Positions 1 to 6,599 of a stretch of DNA of 17,465 nucleotides are shown in pieces. Made by a program: the position numbers and the translations under genes. Source of the DNA: Flavobacteriales bacterium UBA7690 (GTDB lineage: Bacteria > Bacteroidota > Bacteroidia > Flavobacteriales_F > PHOS-HE28); NCBI GenBank assembly GCA_002482775.1, contig DLGQ01000039.1:45284-62748 (forward strand), given 5' to 3'. The first letter of the stretch is position 1. Each line of letters starts with the position of its first letter. Under the pieces are notes generated by a model. The model saw nothing but the letters and a program-made list of their open reading frames with translations. It did not search any database and was not told the DNA's origin.

Positions 1-517
1 CGGGTGCGAGACCTTTGTAGATGATCCCCGTACGGTCAGTGCCGCCGCAGGCCGCGTAGAAGTTGGCGTTGTTCCTCCGCTCTGCCGTGTACGCGTCGTT
101 CACCAGTTCGAATTCACCCTGGCCCGTGACCGGAATGCGGGCGATGGTGTACTCCTGGCCAGCTTGCCATGCGGTGCTCATCGGATTCATGCCGAAACCA
201 GCATAGACCGCATAGCGGAAACCACCTTCCTCGCGGATGTTCCCGGAACGTTGCACACCGATGTACGAGGCTGCTGCATCATCCTGCGTGCTCTCGCCCA
301 ACGTGGCGCCGGAATTCGCATCCCAACGCACGGTGAAGACCACCGAAGAGAAGATGCCGGAGAAGTCGGACTCCGGACGCACCTTCACCTCCAGCACACC
401 ATTGTTCTGGTATAGACCGATATCCACCGCGTTCTGTGCGCTGGAAAGGCCGGCGGTGCAGGCCAAAAGGAGGGTGAGTGCAGTGGTGCGTATCGATCGG
501 TTCATGGATGCGGTCAT
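1..517 (-). CDS. Secreted protein of unknown function, N-terminal part (cut by left edge)
   Basis: The frame stays open from an ATG at 517 to the left edge, so about 172 residues are visible and the C-terminus is missing. The N-terminus has basic residues, a hydrophobic stretch (about residues 13-24) and a likely signal peptidase I site after SSA (residues 25-27, before QN), so export to periplasm or surface is expected. An LLAC string at residues 17-20 could be read as a weak lipobox instead. The mature part is rich in short beta-type segments, Gly, Asn and Ser, with no catalytic motif I recognise; it resembles adhesive or cohesin-like domains of Bacteroidota surface proteins, some of which end in a T9SS sorting domain, but that end lies outside. 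A GGAG six bases upstream favours ATG 517 over the in-frame ATG at 505. It is transcribed in the same direction as the response regulator gene but separated by a hairpin. Confidence 0.7.
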   Translation of the reverse strand, partial: MTASMNRSIRTTALTLLLACTAGLSSAQNAVDIGLYQNNGVLEVKVRPESDFSGIFSSVVFTVRWDANSGATLGESTQDDAAASYIGVQRSGNIREEGGFRYAVYAGFGMNPMSTAWQAGQEYTIARIPVTGQGEFELVNDAYTAERRNNANFYAACGGTDRTGIIYKGLAP

Positions 518-573
518 TTAATTCTCCGTTCGGCTTCTTGGTCCTTAGACGAGACCCCGTGCTTCGGGAGGCC

Positions 574-605
574 GCAAGATAATCCGGCAAGACAAGGGAA
601 CGCAA
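574..605 (-). promoter_or_regulatory. Candidate promoter of the secreted-protein gene
   Basis: Reading the minus strand, TATCTTGC (581 down to 574) resembles the Bacteroidota -7 box TAnnTTTG, and a TTG (605 to 603) lies 21 bases upstream, close to the expected -33 spacing. The start codon is about 57 bases further on. The match is imperfect, so this is only a candidate. Confidence 0.3.
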
Positions 606-678
606 GCACTTCGAGGAACCAACACCTACGCCGGATGGAAAAACGCGTTCCGCCGACGAACGGGGCCCAAAAACCGAA

Positions 679-701
679 CAGGGGCCCGGGAAGGGCCCCT
701 G
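679..701 (-). terminator. GC-rich hairpin, likely terminator of the response regulator gene
   Basis: CAGGGGCCC (679-687) and GGGCCCCTG (693-701) form a perfect 9-bp stem around a 5-base loop. On the minus strand a TTTTT run follows about five bases after the stem. It lies about 110 bases beyond the stop codon of the minus-strand response regulator and before the next minus-strand gene, where a terminator is expected. The distance to the stop and the gap before the T run are longer than ideal. Confidence 0.55.
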
Positions 702-809
702 CGCGGTAAACCTGCAAGGAATATGGAACCAGAAAAGGTCAGGAAGACCGACCCTTCTAGAACCAAGACGGCGCCCGTCGAAAAGGGTTGCCAGCCCGTC
801 CAAAAATTT

Positions 810-1514
810 TCAGGAGGTGAACTTGTACCCCACCCCGCGTATGGAATGGAAGTGCCTGGGTTCCCGGGGGTCAGGCTCGAAATATTTCCGGAATCCGACG
901 ATGAAATTGTCCACGGTACGGGTGGTGGGGAACACGTTGTAACCCCAGACTTTCTGCAGGATCTCTTCCCGCGAAACAACGTCGCCTTGCCGCTCCAGAA
1001 GCAAGCGCAGAAGCATCATCTCCCGCTGGCTCAAGGTCTTCACCAGGCCGCCTTGCCCACGGACCTCATAGCTCTGGAAATCCACGTGGTTCTCGCCAAA
1101 CGTGTAGGCGTCCAGTACCGTGTTGGTGGTCTTCTCCCCTTTCCGGGTGACCAGCTTGGCCACGCGCAACAGGAGTTCTTCCAGTTCGAAGGGTTTTCCC
1201 AAGTGGTCTTCCCCCGTCTTCAGCCCACGGATACGGTCCGGGGCGCTAGCACGAGCCGTTAGGAAAAGCACCGGCGTGGCATTGCCTTCCAGCCGGATGG
1301 TCTCCACCACGGCAAAGCCGTCCATACCGGGCAACATCACATCCATCACCACCACGTCGTAATGTGCGCCTCGCAGCCGTTGCAAGGCATCCGGCCCGCT
1401 CACCACGGTGGTCACATCATAGCCCTCCAACTCGAAATTGAGGCGCAACGCCGATCGCAGCGCATCCTCATCCTCCACCAAGAGCAGGCGGGGTTTGGCT
1501 TCGGCTAGTTCCAT
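810..1514 (-). CDS. Two-component response regulator, OmpR/PhoB family
   Basis: Cytoplasmic DNA-binding regulator of 234 residues, the usual family length. The receiver domain (about 8-120) has the acidic pocket E14/D15, phosphoacceptor D58 in VVVMDVMLPGMDG, T86 and switch lysine K107 in GKPF. The C-terminal winged-helix domain (about 130-232) has the typical recognition segment TRTVDNFIVGFRKYF and ends in IRGVGYKFTS. Oddity: between G101 and K107 the loop reads EDHLG where the family consensus (ADDYLx) is one residue longer; the reading frame is intact on both sides. No sensor kinase is adjacent, so its partner and targets are unknown. It is divergent from the men operon, with only 47 bases between start codons, so it could share or influence that control region (inference). 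Family call is firm; specific role is not. Confidence 0.93.
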   Translation of the reverse strand: MELAEAKPRLLLVEDEDALRSALRLNFELEGYDVTTVVSGPDALQRLRGAHYDVVVMDVMLPGMDGFAVVETIRLEGNATPVLFLTARASAPDRIRGLKTGEDHLGKPFELEELLLRVAKLVTRKGEKTTNTVLDAYTFGENHVDFQSYEVRGQGGLVKTLSQREMMLLRLLLERQGDVVSREEILQKVWGYNVFPTTRTVDNFIVGFRKYFEPDPREPRHFHSIRGVGYKFTS

Positions 1515-1519
1515 GGATG

Positions 1520-1527
1520 CAAAGATG
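1520..1527 (-). promoter_or_regulatory. Candidate -7 box of the response regulator gene
   Basis: On the minus strand CATCTTTG matches the Bacteroidota TAnnTTTG -7 consensus except for its first base. It ends only five bases before the start codon at 1514, which would imply a leaderless or nearly leaderless transcript. No clear -33 TTG is visible. Confidence 0.3.
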
Positions 1528-1536
1528 GCCCACGGC

Positions 1537-1544
1537 TACCTTTG
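1537..1544 (+). promoter_or_regulatory. Candidate -7 box of the men operon
   Basis: TACCTTTG fits the Bacteroidota -7 consensus TAnnTTTG exactly and lies 17 bases before the chosen thioesterase start at 1562. A -33 TTG at the expected distance is not obvious. It supports the start at 1562 rather than the upstream in-frame ATG at 1517, which would place the box inside the gene. Confidence 0.45.
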
Positions 1545-1561
1545 GCACCCATCCACCGATC

Positions 1562-1981
1562 ATGCGTTTCACGCCACAACATGCTCACGCCGCAGAGTCC
1601 ATGCGCGCAAACACCTTGGTGGAGCACTTGGATATCCGCTTCAGCGTTGACAACGAAGGCCGTTTGCAGGCTTCCATGCCGGTGGATGAACGAACCCACC
1701 AGCCCATGGGCTTGCTGCACGGTGGGGCAACCGCTGCCCTTGCCGAAACGCTTGGCAGCGTGGGTTCGGCGATGCTGATCGACCTGAACACCCAAGGCAC
1801 CGTAGGCATGGAGATCACCGCCAACCATTTGCGCGGCGTGAAACAAGGCCGCGTGACAGCCACCGGCGAACTGGTCCACCAAGGGAGCAAGACCCATGTG
1901 TGGGACATCCGCGTACACGACGAGGCCGGAAAACTCGTGGCCATCTGCCGCCTCACCAACATGATCATAGAACGCCGATGA
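1562..1981 (+). CDS. Hotdog-fold acyl-CoA thioesterase, likely DHNA-CoA thioesterase (MenI-like)
   Basis: A 139-residue single hotdog domain of the PaaI/YdiI type, matching the usual length of about 135-140. The signature HGGATAALAETLGS (53-66) holds the conserved HGG and the putative catalytic glutamate E62, the equivalent of E63 in E. coli MenI. MenI hydrolyses 1,4-dihydroxy-2-naphthoyl-CoA to DHNA before prenylation by MenA. The motif shows only the family; the menaquinone role is inferred from its place as first gene of the men operon, joined to menF by an ATGA overlap (1978-1981). The start at 1562 is preferred because upstream residues from the ATG at 1517 look unlike the family and would cover the -7 box. 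It could instead act on other aromatic or acyl CoA esters. Confidence 0.85.
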   Translation: MRFTPQHAHAAESMRANTLVEHLDIRFSVDNEGRLQASMPVDERTHQPMGLLHGGATAALAETLGSVGSAMLIDLNTQGTVGMEITANHLRGVKQGRVTATGELVHQGSKTHVWDIRVHDEAGKLVAICRLTNMIIERR

Positions 1982-3084
1982 GTTCCGAACCCGCCCTGCG
2001 CCTCGCGCTCCGTTATTGCATCAGTGAGCGCATCACCTTCGCGGCCTTTCGCTCGCCCGGCGGTGCCGTTACCCTTTGGGCACAACAAACACCGGAACTC
2101 GACCGCTGCGAGAACGGCTTGTGGTGGGAGTTGAACGACGTGTTCCTCTTTTCCCCGTTCCGAACCGAAGGGCGCACACCGATGATCCGCTCCGATGTGG
2201 AACTCACCTTCGGCGATGCCGAACCGCATTGGCACCGGCTGATGGAATGTACGGGGTCCACCACACCCATGGCCACGCGCCAGCATGTGGGCACATCACG
2301 CGAAGCGTTCGAGAGCGCCGTGGCACAAGCGCGTGAAGAATGTGTCACCGGCCCTTTGGAGAAGGTGGTGATGGCACGCACGATCCGGTTGGCAGTAGGT
2401 GCCGAAGAAGCGGGATCGCTATTCGTTGAAGCGGTGAACGCACGGCCCGATGCCTTCGTGGCACTGGTCTCTTCACCCGAACATGGCCTGTGGCTCGGTG
2501 CTACACCCGAACGGTTGATCCTGGCCGAGAACGATAGCATCCGTATCGAATCCATCGCAGGCACAGCGCCGATCGCGACCGCTCCAATGGAACCTACCGG
2601 CTGGGGCGCTAAGGAGCGTCATGAGCAACGTGTGGTCACCAAGAGCATCACCGCTTCGTTGATCGACCTGGGTGCACGCACCATCACCGTTGAAGGCCCC
2701 GATGTTCTAGTCGCAGGGCCTGTGGCGCATCTGCGTACGAGCATCACGGCAACCTTGGAGAACCGAACAGTGGAAGAGTTGGTGAACGCCATCCACCCCA
2801 CACCTGCAGTGGGTGGACTGCCGCCGGGATTGGCGATGGCGCGCATCGAAGCGTTGGAAGAAGGTGACCGTGAACTCTACTCCGGGTTCTGGGGACCGTG
2901 GAGCGCCGATGGCCGCATGGAGCTGTTCGTGAACATTCGCTGCATGCGCGTGTTCCCCGATCATGCCGAAATGCATGTGGGCGCGGGGATCACCAAAGGA
3001 TCCGTACCGGAGCGCGAATGGGAAGAGACCGAATACAAAGCGGATAGTTGGCGCGAGCTGATCCGCACACCGATAACGGCGTAG
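1978..3084 (+). CDS. menF: Isochorismate synthase
   Basis: Converts chorismate to isochorismate, the first committed step of menaquinone synthesis, in the cytoplasm with Mg2+. The protein is 368 residues, shorter than E. coli MenF (about 430) but like the compact Bacteroidota form. The chorismate-binding domain covers about 105-362: K129 in LEKVVMAR is the expected general base, E178 in GATPERL the general acid, SIAGTAP follows at 192-198, E216 in KERHEQRVV and a glutamate near 350-352 are probable Mg2+ ligands, and HPTPAVGG lies at 273-280. Anthranilate or aminodeoxychorismate synthase would share the fold, but menD three bases downstream makes isochorismate synthase by far the best call. 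The start ATG overlaps the stop of the thioesterase gene, indicating translational coupling. Confidence 0.92.
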   Translation: MSSEPALRLALRYCISERITFAAFRSPGGAVTLWAQQTPELDRCENGLWWELNDVFLFSPFRTEGRTPMIRSDVELTFGDAEPHWHRLMECTGSTTPMATRQHVGTSREAFESAVAQAREECVTGPLEKVVMARTIRLAVGAEEAGSLFVEAVNARPDAFVALVSSPEHGLWLGATPERLILAENDSIRIESIAGTAPIATAPMEPTGWGAKERHEQRVVTKSITASLIDLGARTITVEGPDVLVAGPVAHLRTSITATLENRTVEELVNAIHPTPAVGGLPPGLAMARIEALEEGDRELYSGFWGPWSADGRMELFVNIRCMRVFPDHAEMHVGAGITKGSVPEREWEETEYKADSWRELIRTPITA

Positions 3085-3087
3085 TCC

Positions 3088-4770
3088 ATGACGAGTGATC
3101 ATTTCGCAGCGGCCGAACTTGCCCGCCTGTGTGCCGCGAAAGGTGTGAAGCACGCGGTGATCAGCCCCGGCAGCCGCAGCGCGCCGCTGGTGATCGCCTT
3201 CAACAAGCAGGAAGGCATGGAGTGCCTTCAAGTGATCGATGAACGCAGCGCGGCCTTCTTCGCGCTCGGCATGGCGCAACAACTGCACGCTCCCGTTGCA
3301 CTGATCTGCACCAGCGGAAGTGCGGTGCTGAACTACGGCCCTGCCATCGCTGAAGCGTTCTACCAACGTATTCCGCTGCTCGTGATCACCGCCGATCGCC
3401 CCGAGGAATGGGTGGACCAAGGTGAAGGACAAGCGATCCGGCAACACGGCGTGCTCGCGTTGCACATGAAACGCAGCGTGCAACTACCGCGCATCACCAG
3501 CGATGAACTGGCGCGGTGGCACTGTGGCCGCTTGATCAATGAAGCGATCGATACAACCTTGCTTCCCGTGCCCGGACCGGTGCATGTGAACGTGCCGTTC
3601 GCTGAGCCGCTTTACGGAACAACAGAAGAGATCGGCACTTCGCGCTTCATCGCGCCGGTGATGACAGAAGCCTTCGTGCTGCCGGATCACGCACGTTGGT
3701 TGATCGGCCAACTCTCGGCGTGCAAGAAAGTGATGGTGCTTGCCGGACAAGGCATCTGGAGCGATGGTTTGCGCAAACAGTTGTTGCAACTGGCCGCACT
3801 TCCGCAAGTGACCATTCACACGGAAGCCACGAGCAACTTGGATGAAACAGCGTTCATCACCTGCATCGACCGCGTGATCGAGGCAGTGAGCGAGCGCAAC
3901 GAGAAAGACCTGCGTCCGGATCTGCTGATCACCTTCGGTGGTGCGGTGGTGAGCAAACGCATAAAGACCTTGTTGCGCAAATGGAAACCCGCGCAGCACT
4001 GGAACATCGATGCGGGCCAACGCCACTACGACACCTACCAAAGCCTCTCGCACGACATCGCGGTGAGCCCCGAGATCTTCTTCGCGCAGCTTGCCCCTTC
4101 CGTGGTACCCAATGAGAGCATCTACGGCGAGGTGTGGAAGATGATGGACGAAAGCACACGCGGCAAACACAATCGTATCGTCGCCGATGCACCGTTCTGT
4201 GATCTCACCGTCTTCAACACGTTGAACGACCGCATCCCCGGCGATAGCGCTGTACACCTCGCGAACAGCACACCGGCGCGTTACGCACAACTCTTCGATC
4301 GTGTACGTGGCCATCGTTGGTTCGGCAATCGCGGCACCAGCGGCATCGATGGTTGCACGAGCACAGCCGTTGGCGCAGCTTTCGCCACCAAGCAGATCAC
4401 GACGTTGATCACCGGCGACACCGCGTTCTGTTACGACAGCAACGCGTTCTGGAACAACCATCTTTCGTCACAGCTAAAGGTGATCGTGATCGACAACGGC
4501 GGAGGCAACATCTTCCGATATATCGATGGCCCTGACAAGGATCCGGAAATGCTACCATGGTTCGAAGCGCCACACACGCGCAGCGTCGAGCAACTGGTAA
4601 AGAGCTACGGACTGCCGTACATCCACGCCAACGACCACGCTTCCCTGGAAACCGGACTGGACAAGCTTTACACCAACCACGACAAGCCAGCCGTTCTACA
4701 CATCACGACCGACGCGCTCACTTCACCGAAAGTCCTGCGCGACTACTTTAATCAACTCCGCACTTCATGA
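3088..4770 (+). CDS. menD: SEPHCHC synthase (2-oxoglutarate decarboxylase), ThDP-dependent
   Basis: Adds the succinyl semialdehyde unit from 2-oxoglutarate to isochorismate, giving SEPHCHC. At 560 residues it matches E. coli MenD (556). The N-terminal pyrimidine-binding domain carries ISPGSRSAPL (25-34) and E52 in DERSAAFFALG, the conserved glutamate that activates thiamine diphosphate. The C-terminal domain has NRGTSGIDG (414-422) and the diphosphate/metal motif starting GDTAF (443-447) and reaching N470 and N474 in DNGGGNIF. All key residues are present, so the enzyme should be active. It begins three bases after the menF stop and is followed by a 52-base gap with a short-period repeat before menB. 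Confidence 0.97.
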   Translation: MTSDHFAAAELARLCAAKGVKHAVISPGSRSAPLVIAFNKQEGMECLQVIDERSAAFFALGMAQQLHAPVALICTSGSAVLNYGPAIAEAFYQRIPLLVITADRPEEWVDQGEGQAIRQHGVLALHMKRSVQLPRITSDELARWHCGRLINEAIDTTLLPVPGPVHVNVPFAEPLYGTTEEIGTSRFIAPVMTEAFVLPDHARWLIGQLSACKKVMVLAGQGIWSDGLRKQLLQLAALPQVTIHTEATSNLDETAFITCIDRVIEAVSERNEKDLRPDLLITFGGAVVSKRIKTLLRKWKPAQHWNIDAGQRHYDTYQSLSHDIAVSPEIFFAQLAPSVVPNESIYGEVWKMMDESTRGKHNRIVADAPFCDLTVFNTLNDRIPGDSAVHLANSTPARYAQLFDRVRGHRWFGNRGTSGIDGCTSTAVGAAFATKQITTLITGDTAFCYDSNAFWNNHLSSQLKVIVIDNGGGNIFRYIDGPDKDPEMLPWFEAPHTRSVEQLVKSYGLPYIHANDHASLETGLDKLYTNHDKPAVLHITTDALTSPKVLRDYFNQLRTS

Positions 4771-4771
4771 A

Positions 4772-4806
4772 CGTTGCGCATTCGTTGCGTTCGTCGCGTC
4801 GTCGCG
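4772..4806 (+). repeat. Short-period degenerate repeat (CGTYGCG units) between menD and menB
   Basis: Four copies of CGTYGCG start at 4772, 4783, 4792 and 4800, that is with spacings of 11, 9 and 8 bases, and fill most of the menD-menB gap. Read on the minus strand the array resembles the dispersed intergenic repeats of the general form ACCGCAAAGACGCAAAG seen in several environmental bacterial genomes (from memory, not a search). It is non-coding here. Confidence 0.5.
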
Positions 4807-4822
4807 GTCCAATTGACTTCTA

Positions 4823-5644
4823 ATGAGTTCCCGTACCTGGACCACCATCAAGGAATACACCGATATCAAGTTCGAGTTCTTCGAAGGCATCGGCAAGATC
4901 ACCATCAACCGGCCGGAGGTGTACAACGCCTTCCGCCCGGAGACCACCAAGGAGATGCTGGATGCGATGGACATCGCGCGTGAGGACCAACGCATCGGCG
5001 TGGTGGTGCTGACCGGTATCGGAGACAAAGCGTTCTGTAGTGGCGGAGACCAGAACGTGAAAGGTCGCGGCGGCTACGTGGGTGCCGATGGTGTGCCGCG
5101 CCTGAACATCCTGGACATGCACAAGAAGATCCGCGAGATCCCCAAGCCGGTGGTGGCCATGGTGAACGGCTACGCGATCGGTGGGGGGCATGTGCTGCAT
5201 GTGGTGTGCGACCTCACCATCGCTGCGGACCATGCGCGTTTCGGACAGACCGGACCGAAAGTGGGCAGCTTCGATGCGGGCTTCGGTAGCAGCTACCTCG
5301 CACGGCACGTGGGCCAGAAGAAGGCCCGCGAGATCTGGTTCCTCTGCCTGCAATACTCCGCGAAAGAAGCCGAGGACATGGGCATGGTGAACAAAGTGGT
5401 GCCACTCGCCGAACTGGAGGACACGACGGTGGAATGGTGCAAGATCATGATGCAACGCAGTCCCATGGCCCTGCGCATGATCAAACGTGGATTGAACGCT
5501 GAACTTGACGGCCAACGCGGCCTGATGGAATTCGCAGGCGACGCTACGCTGATGTATTACCTGATGGACGAGGCGCAGGAAGGGCGCAATGCCTTCATGG
5601 AGGATCGGGCGCCGGATTTCAAGCAGTTCCCTAAGTTCCCGTGA
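4823..5644 (+). CDS. menB: 1,4-dihydroxy-2-naphthoyl-CoA synthase (naphthoate synthase)
   Basis: Crotonase-fold enzyme that closes the ring of o-succinylbenzoyl-CoA by an intramolecular Claisen reaction to give DHNA-CoA. Length 273 residues, as expected for the family. Visible hallmarks are INRPEVYNAF (28-37), CSGGDQNVKGRGGY (72-85), the oxyanion-hole region NGYAIGGGH (115-123), GQTGPKVGSFDAGFGS (141-156) with conserved D151, and the C-terminal EGRNAFMEDRAPDF. The position equivalent to D185 of the Mycobacterium tuberculosis enzyme is a glycine (G144 in QTGPKVGSFD), as in E. coli MenB, which points to the type that needs bound bicarbonate as catalytic base. It is flanked on both sides by the only non-trivial gaps in the operon, each containing a short repeat. 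Confidence 0.97.
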   Translation: MSSRTWTTIKEYTDIKFEFFEGIGKITINRPEVYNAFRPETTKEMLDAMDIAREDQRIGVVVLTGIGDKAFCSGGDQNVKGRGGYVGADGVPRLNILDMHKKIREIPKPVVAMVNGYAIGGGHVLHVVCDLTIAADHARFGQTGPKVGSFDAGFGSSYLARHVGQKKAREIWFLCLQYSAKEAEDMGMVNKVVPLAELEDTTVEWCKIMMQRSPMALRMIKRGLNAELDGQRGLMEFAGDATLMYYLMDEAQEGRNAFMEDRAPDFKQFPKFP

Positions 5645-5651
5645 ATAGGTT

Positions 5652-5675
5652 AAACCGCAGAGGCACGGAGGACCG
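5652..5675 (+). repeat. Short-period repeat (AAACCGCAGAGGCACGGAGG type) between menB and menA
   Basis: The 37-base menB-menA gap contains CGCAGAGG followed by CACGGAGG, an 8-base-period pair preceded by AAAC. It resembles the common dispersed intergenic repeat of the form AACCACAGAGGCACAGAGG known from several bacterial phyla (recalled, not searched). Its last unit gives GGAGGA at 5667-5672, nine bases before the menA start. Confidence 0.5.
5667..5672 (+). promoter_or_regulatory. Likely menA ribosome binding site inside the repeat
   Basis: GGAGGA lies nine bases upstream of the menA ATG at 5682 and is complementary to the 16S anti-Shine-Dalgarno sequence. It is formed by the end of the intergenic repeat. 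Most other starts here are placed by overlap with the preceding stop codon, so an explicit site stands out. Confidence 0.5.
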
Positions 5676-5681
5676 ATTCGG

Positions 5682-6599
5682 ATGAAACACTGGCTCCACG
5701 CATTCCGCTTGCGCACGCTGCCTTTGGCGGCGAGCAGCATACTGGTTGGGAGTGCCTTGGGGTACTTCGCTGATATCTGGCGATACAGCGGACCATCCAG
5801 TTTCAAGCCGGTAGTTCTTGTGCTCGCATTGTTCACCGCGATCCTGCTCCAGATCTTGAGCAACCTCGCCAATGACCTCGGCGACCATCAGCATGGCACC
5901 GACAACACTGATCGTGTTGGTCCGCAACGTGCCGTGCAAAGTGGTGCCATCACACCTGCGCAAATGAAGCGTGCAATGTTCATCTGCGGACTACTCGCCT
6001 TCGCCAGTGGATGTGCGTTGATCACGGTGGCGCTCGGGTTCACTATGAAGAGCTTGGGGTTCTTGATCGTCGGACTGCTTGCGATAGGTGCAGCGGTGAA
6101 ATACACGTTCGGTAAAAACCCATATGGCTATGCCGGACTTGGTGACATTAGCGTTTTTCTCTTCTTTGGGGTCGTAGGTGTGTGTGGAACTTTCTACTTG
6201 CATTCCGGAGGCTTTCATTGGGCTGTTCTAATGCCGGCAACAGCCTTCGGCCTTTTGAGCGCCGGGGTATTGAACGTGAACAACATGCGAGATATCGACA
6301 ATGACGGCAAGAGCGGGAAGCGGACACTCGCGGTTCGCATGGGCAGTAGAAACGCCAAAGTCTACCAGACGATCCTTATATGCGTGGGTATCACCTGTCT
6401 TGTCGTGTTCTCAGCGTTCATCCAGTGGTCTTTCTACCAATGGCTCTTCCTTCTCGTCGTCCCCGGTTTCATCGTACACCTGAAGCGTGTTTGGACCACA
6501 CCTGAGCCACGCGCTCTCGACCCGCAACTGAAAGTCTTGGCGATGGGCACCTTCTTCACCGCGCTGCTGTTCTCGCTGGGTCTTATCCTTGCGGTATGA
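5682..6599 (+). CDS. menA: 1,4-dihydroxy-2-naphthoate polyprenyltransferase
   Basis: Integral membrane UbiA-family enzyme that attaches the polyprenyl tail to DHNA with loss of CO2, giving demethylmenaquinone. It has 305 residues with many hydrophobic helices (for example about 12-30, 43-62, 96-118, 125-141, 156-172, 183-198, 229-250, 285-304). The first aspartate-rich motif N64-xxx-D68-xxx-G72-x-D74 lies in NLANDLGDHQHGTD and the second, N200-xxx-D204-xxx-D208, in NNMRDIDND; both bind Mg2+ and the prenyl diphosphate. DRVGPQRAVQSGAI between them is typical of MenA rather than other UbiA proteins. Its TGA overlaps the menC ATG (ATGA at 6596-6599). Confidence 0.95.
   Translation: MKHWLHAFRLRTLPLAASSILVGSALGYFADIWRYSGPSSFKPVVLVLALFTAILLQILSNLANDLGDHQHGTDNTDRVGPQRAVQSGAITPAQMKRAMFICGLLAFASGCALITVALGFTMKSLGFLIVGLLAIGAAVKYTFGKNPYGYAGLGDISVFLFFGVVGVCGTFYLHSGGFHWAVLMPATAFGLLSAGVLNVNNMRDIDNDGKSGKRTLAVRMGSRNAKVYQTILICVGITCLVVFSAFIQWSFYQWLFLLVVPGFIVHLKRVWTTPEPRALDPQLKVLAMGTFFTALLFSLGLILAV

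Noticed and set aside
1170..1215. Possible frameshift in the response regulator receiver domain
   Set aside because: The difference is exactly one codon and the frame carries conserved residues on both sides, so a three-base deletion or natural variant fits, not a frameshift.
723..1262. 179-codon plus-strand open frame opposite the response regulator
   Set aside because: Shadow of conserved receiver and winged-helix domains.
3484..4461. 325-codon minus-strand open frame opposite menD
   Set aside because: Shadow of a fully conserved menD; no family-like motifs.
4820..5872. 350-codon minus-strand open frame across menB and the start of menA
   Set aside because: Antisense shadow, compositionally biased, spans two real genes.
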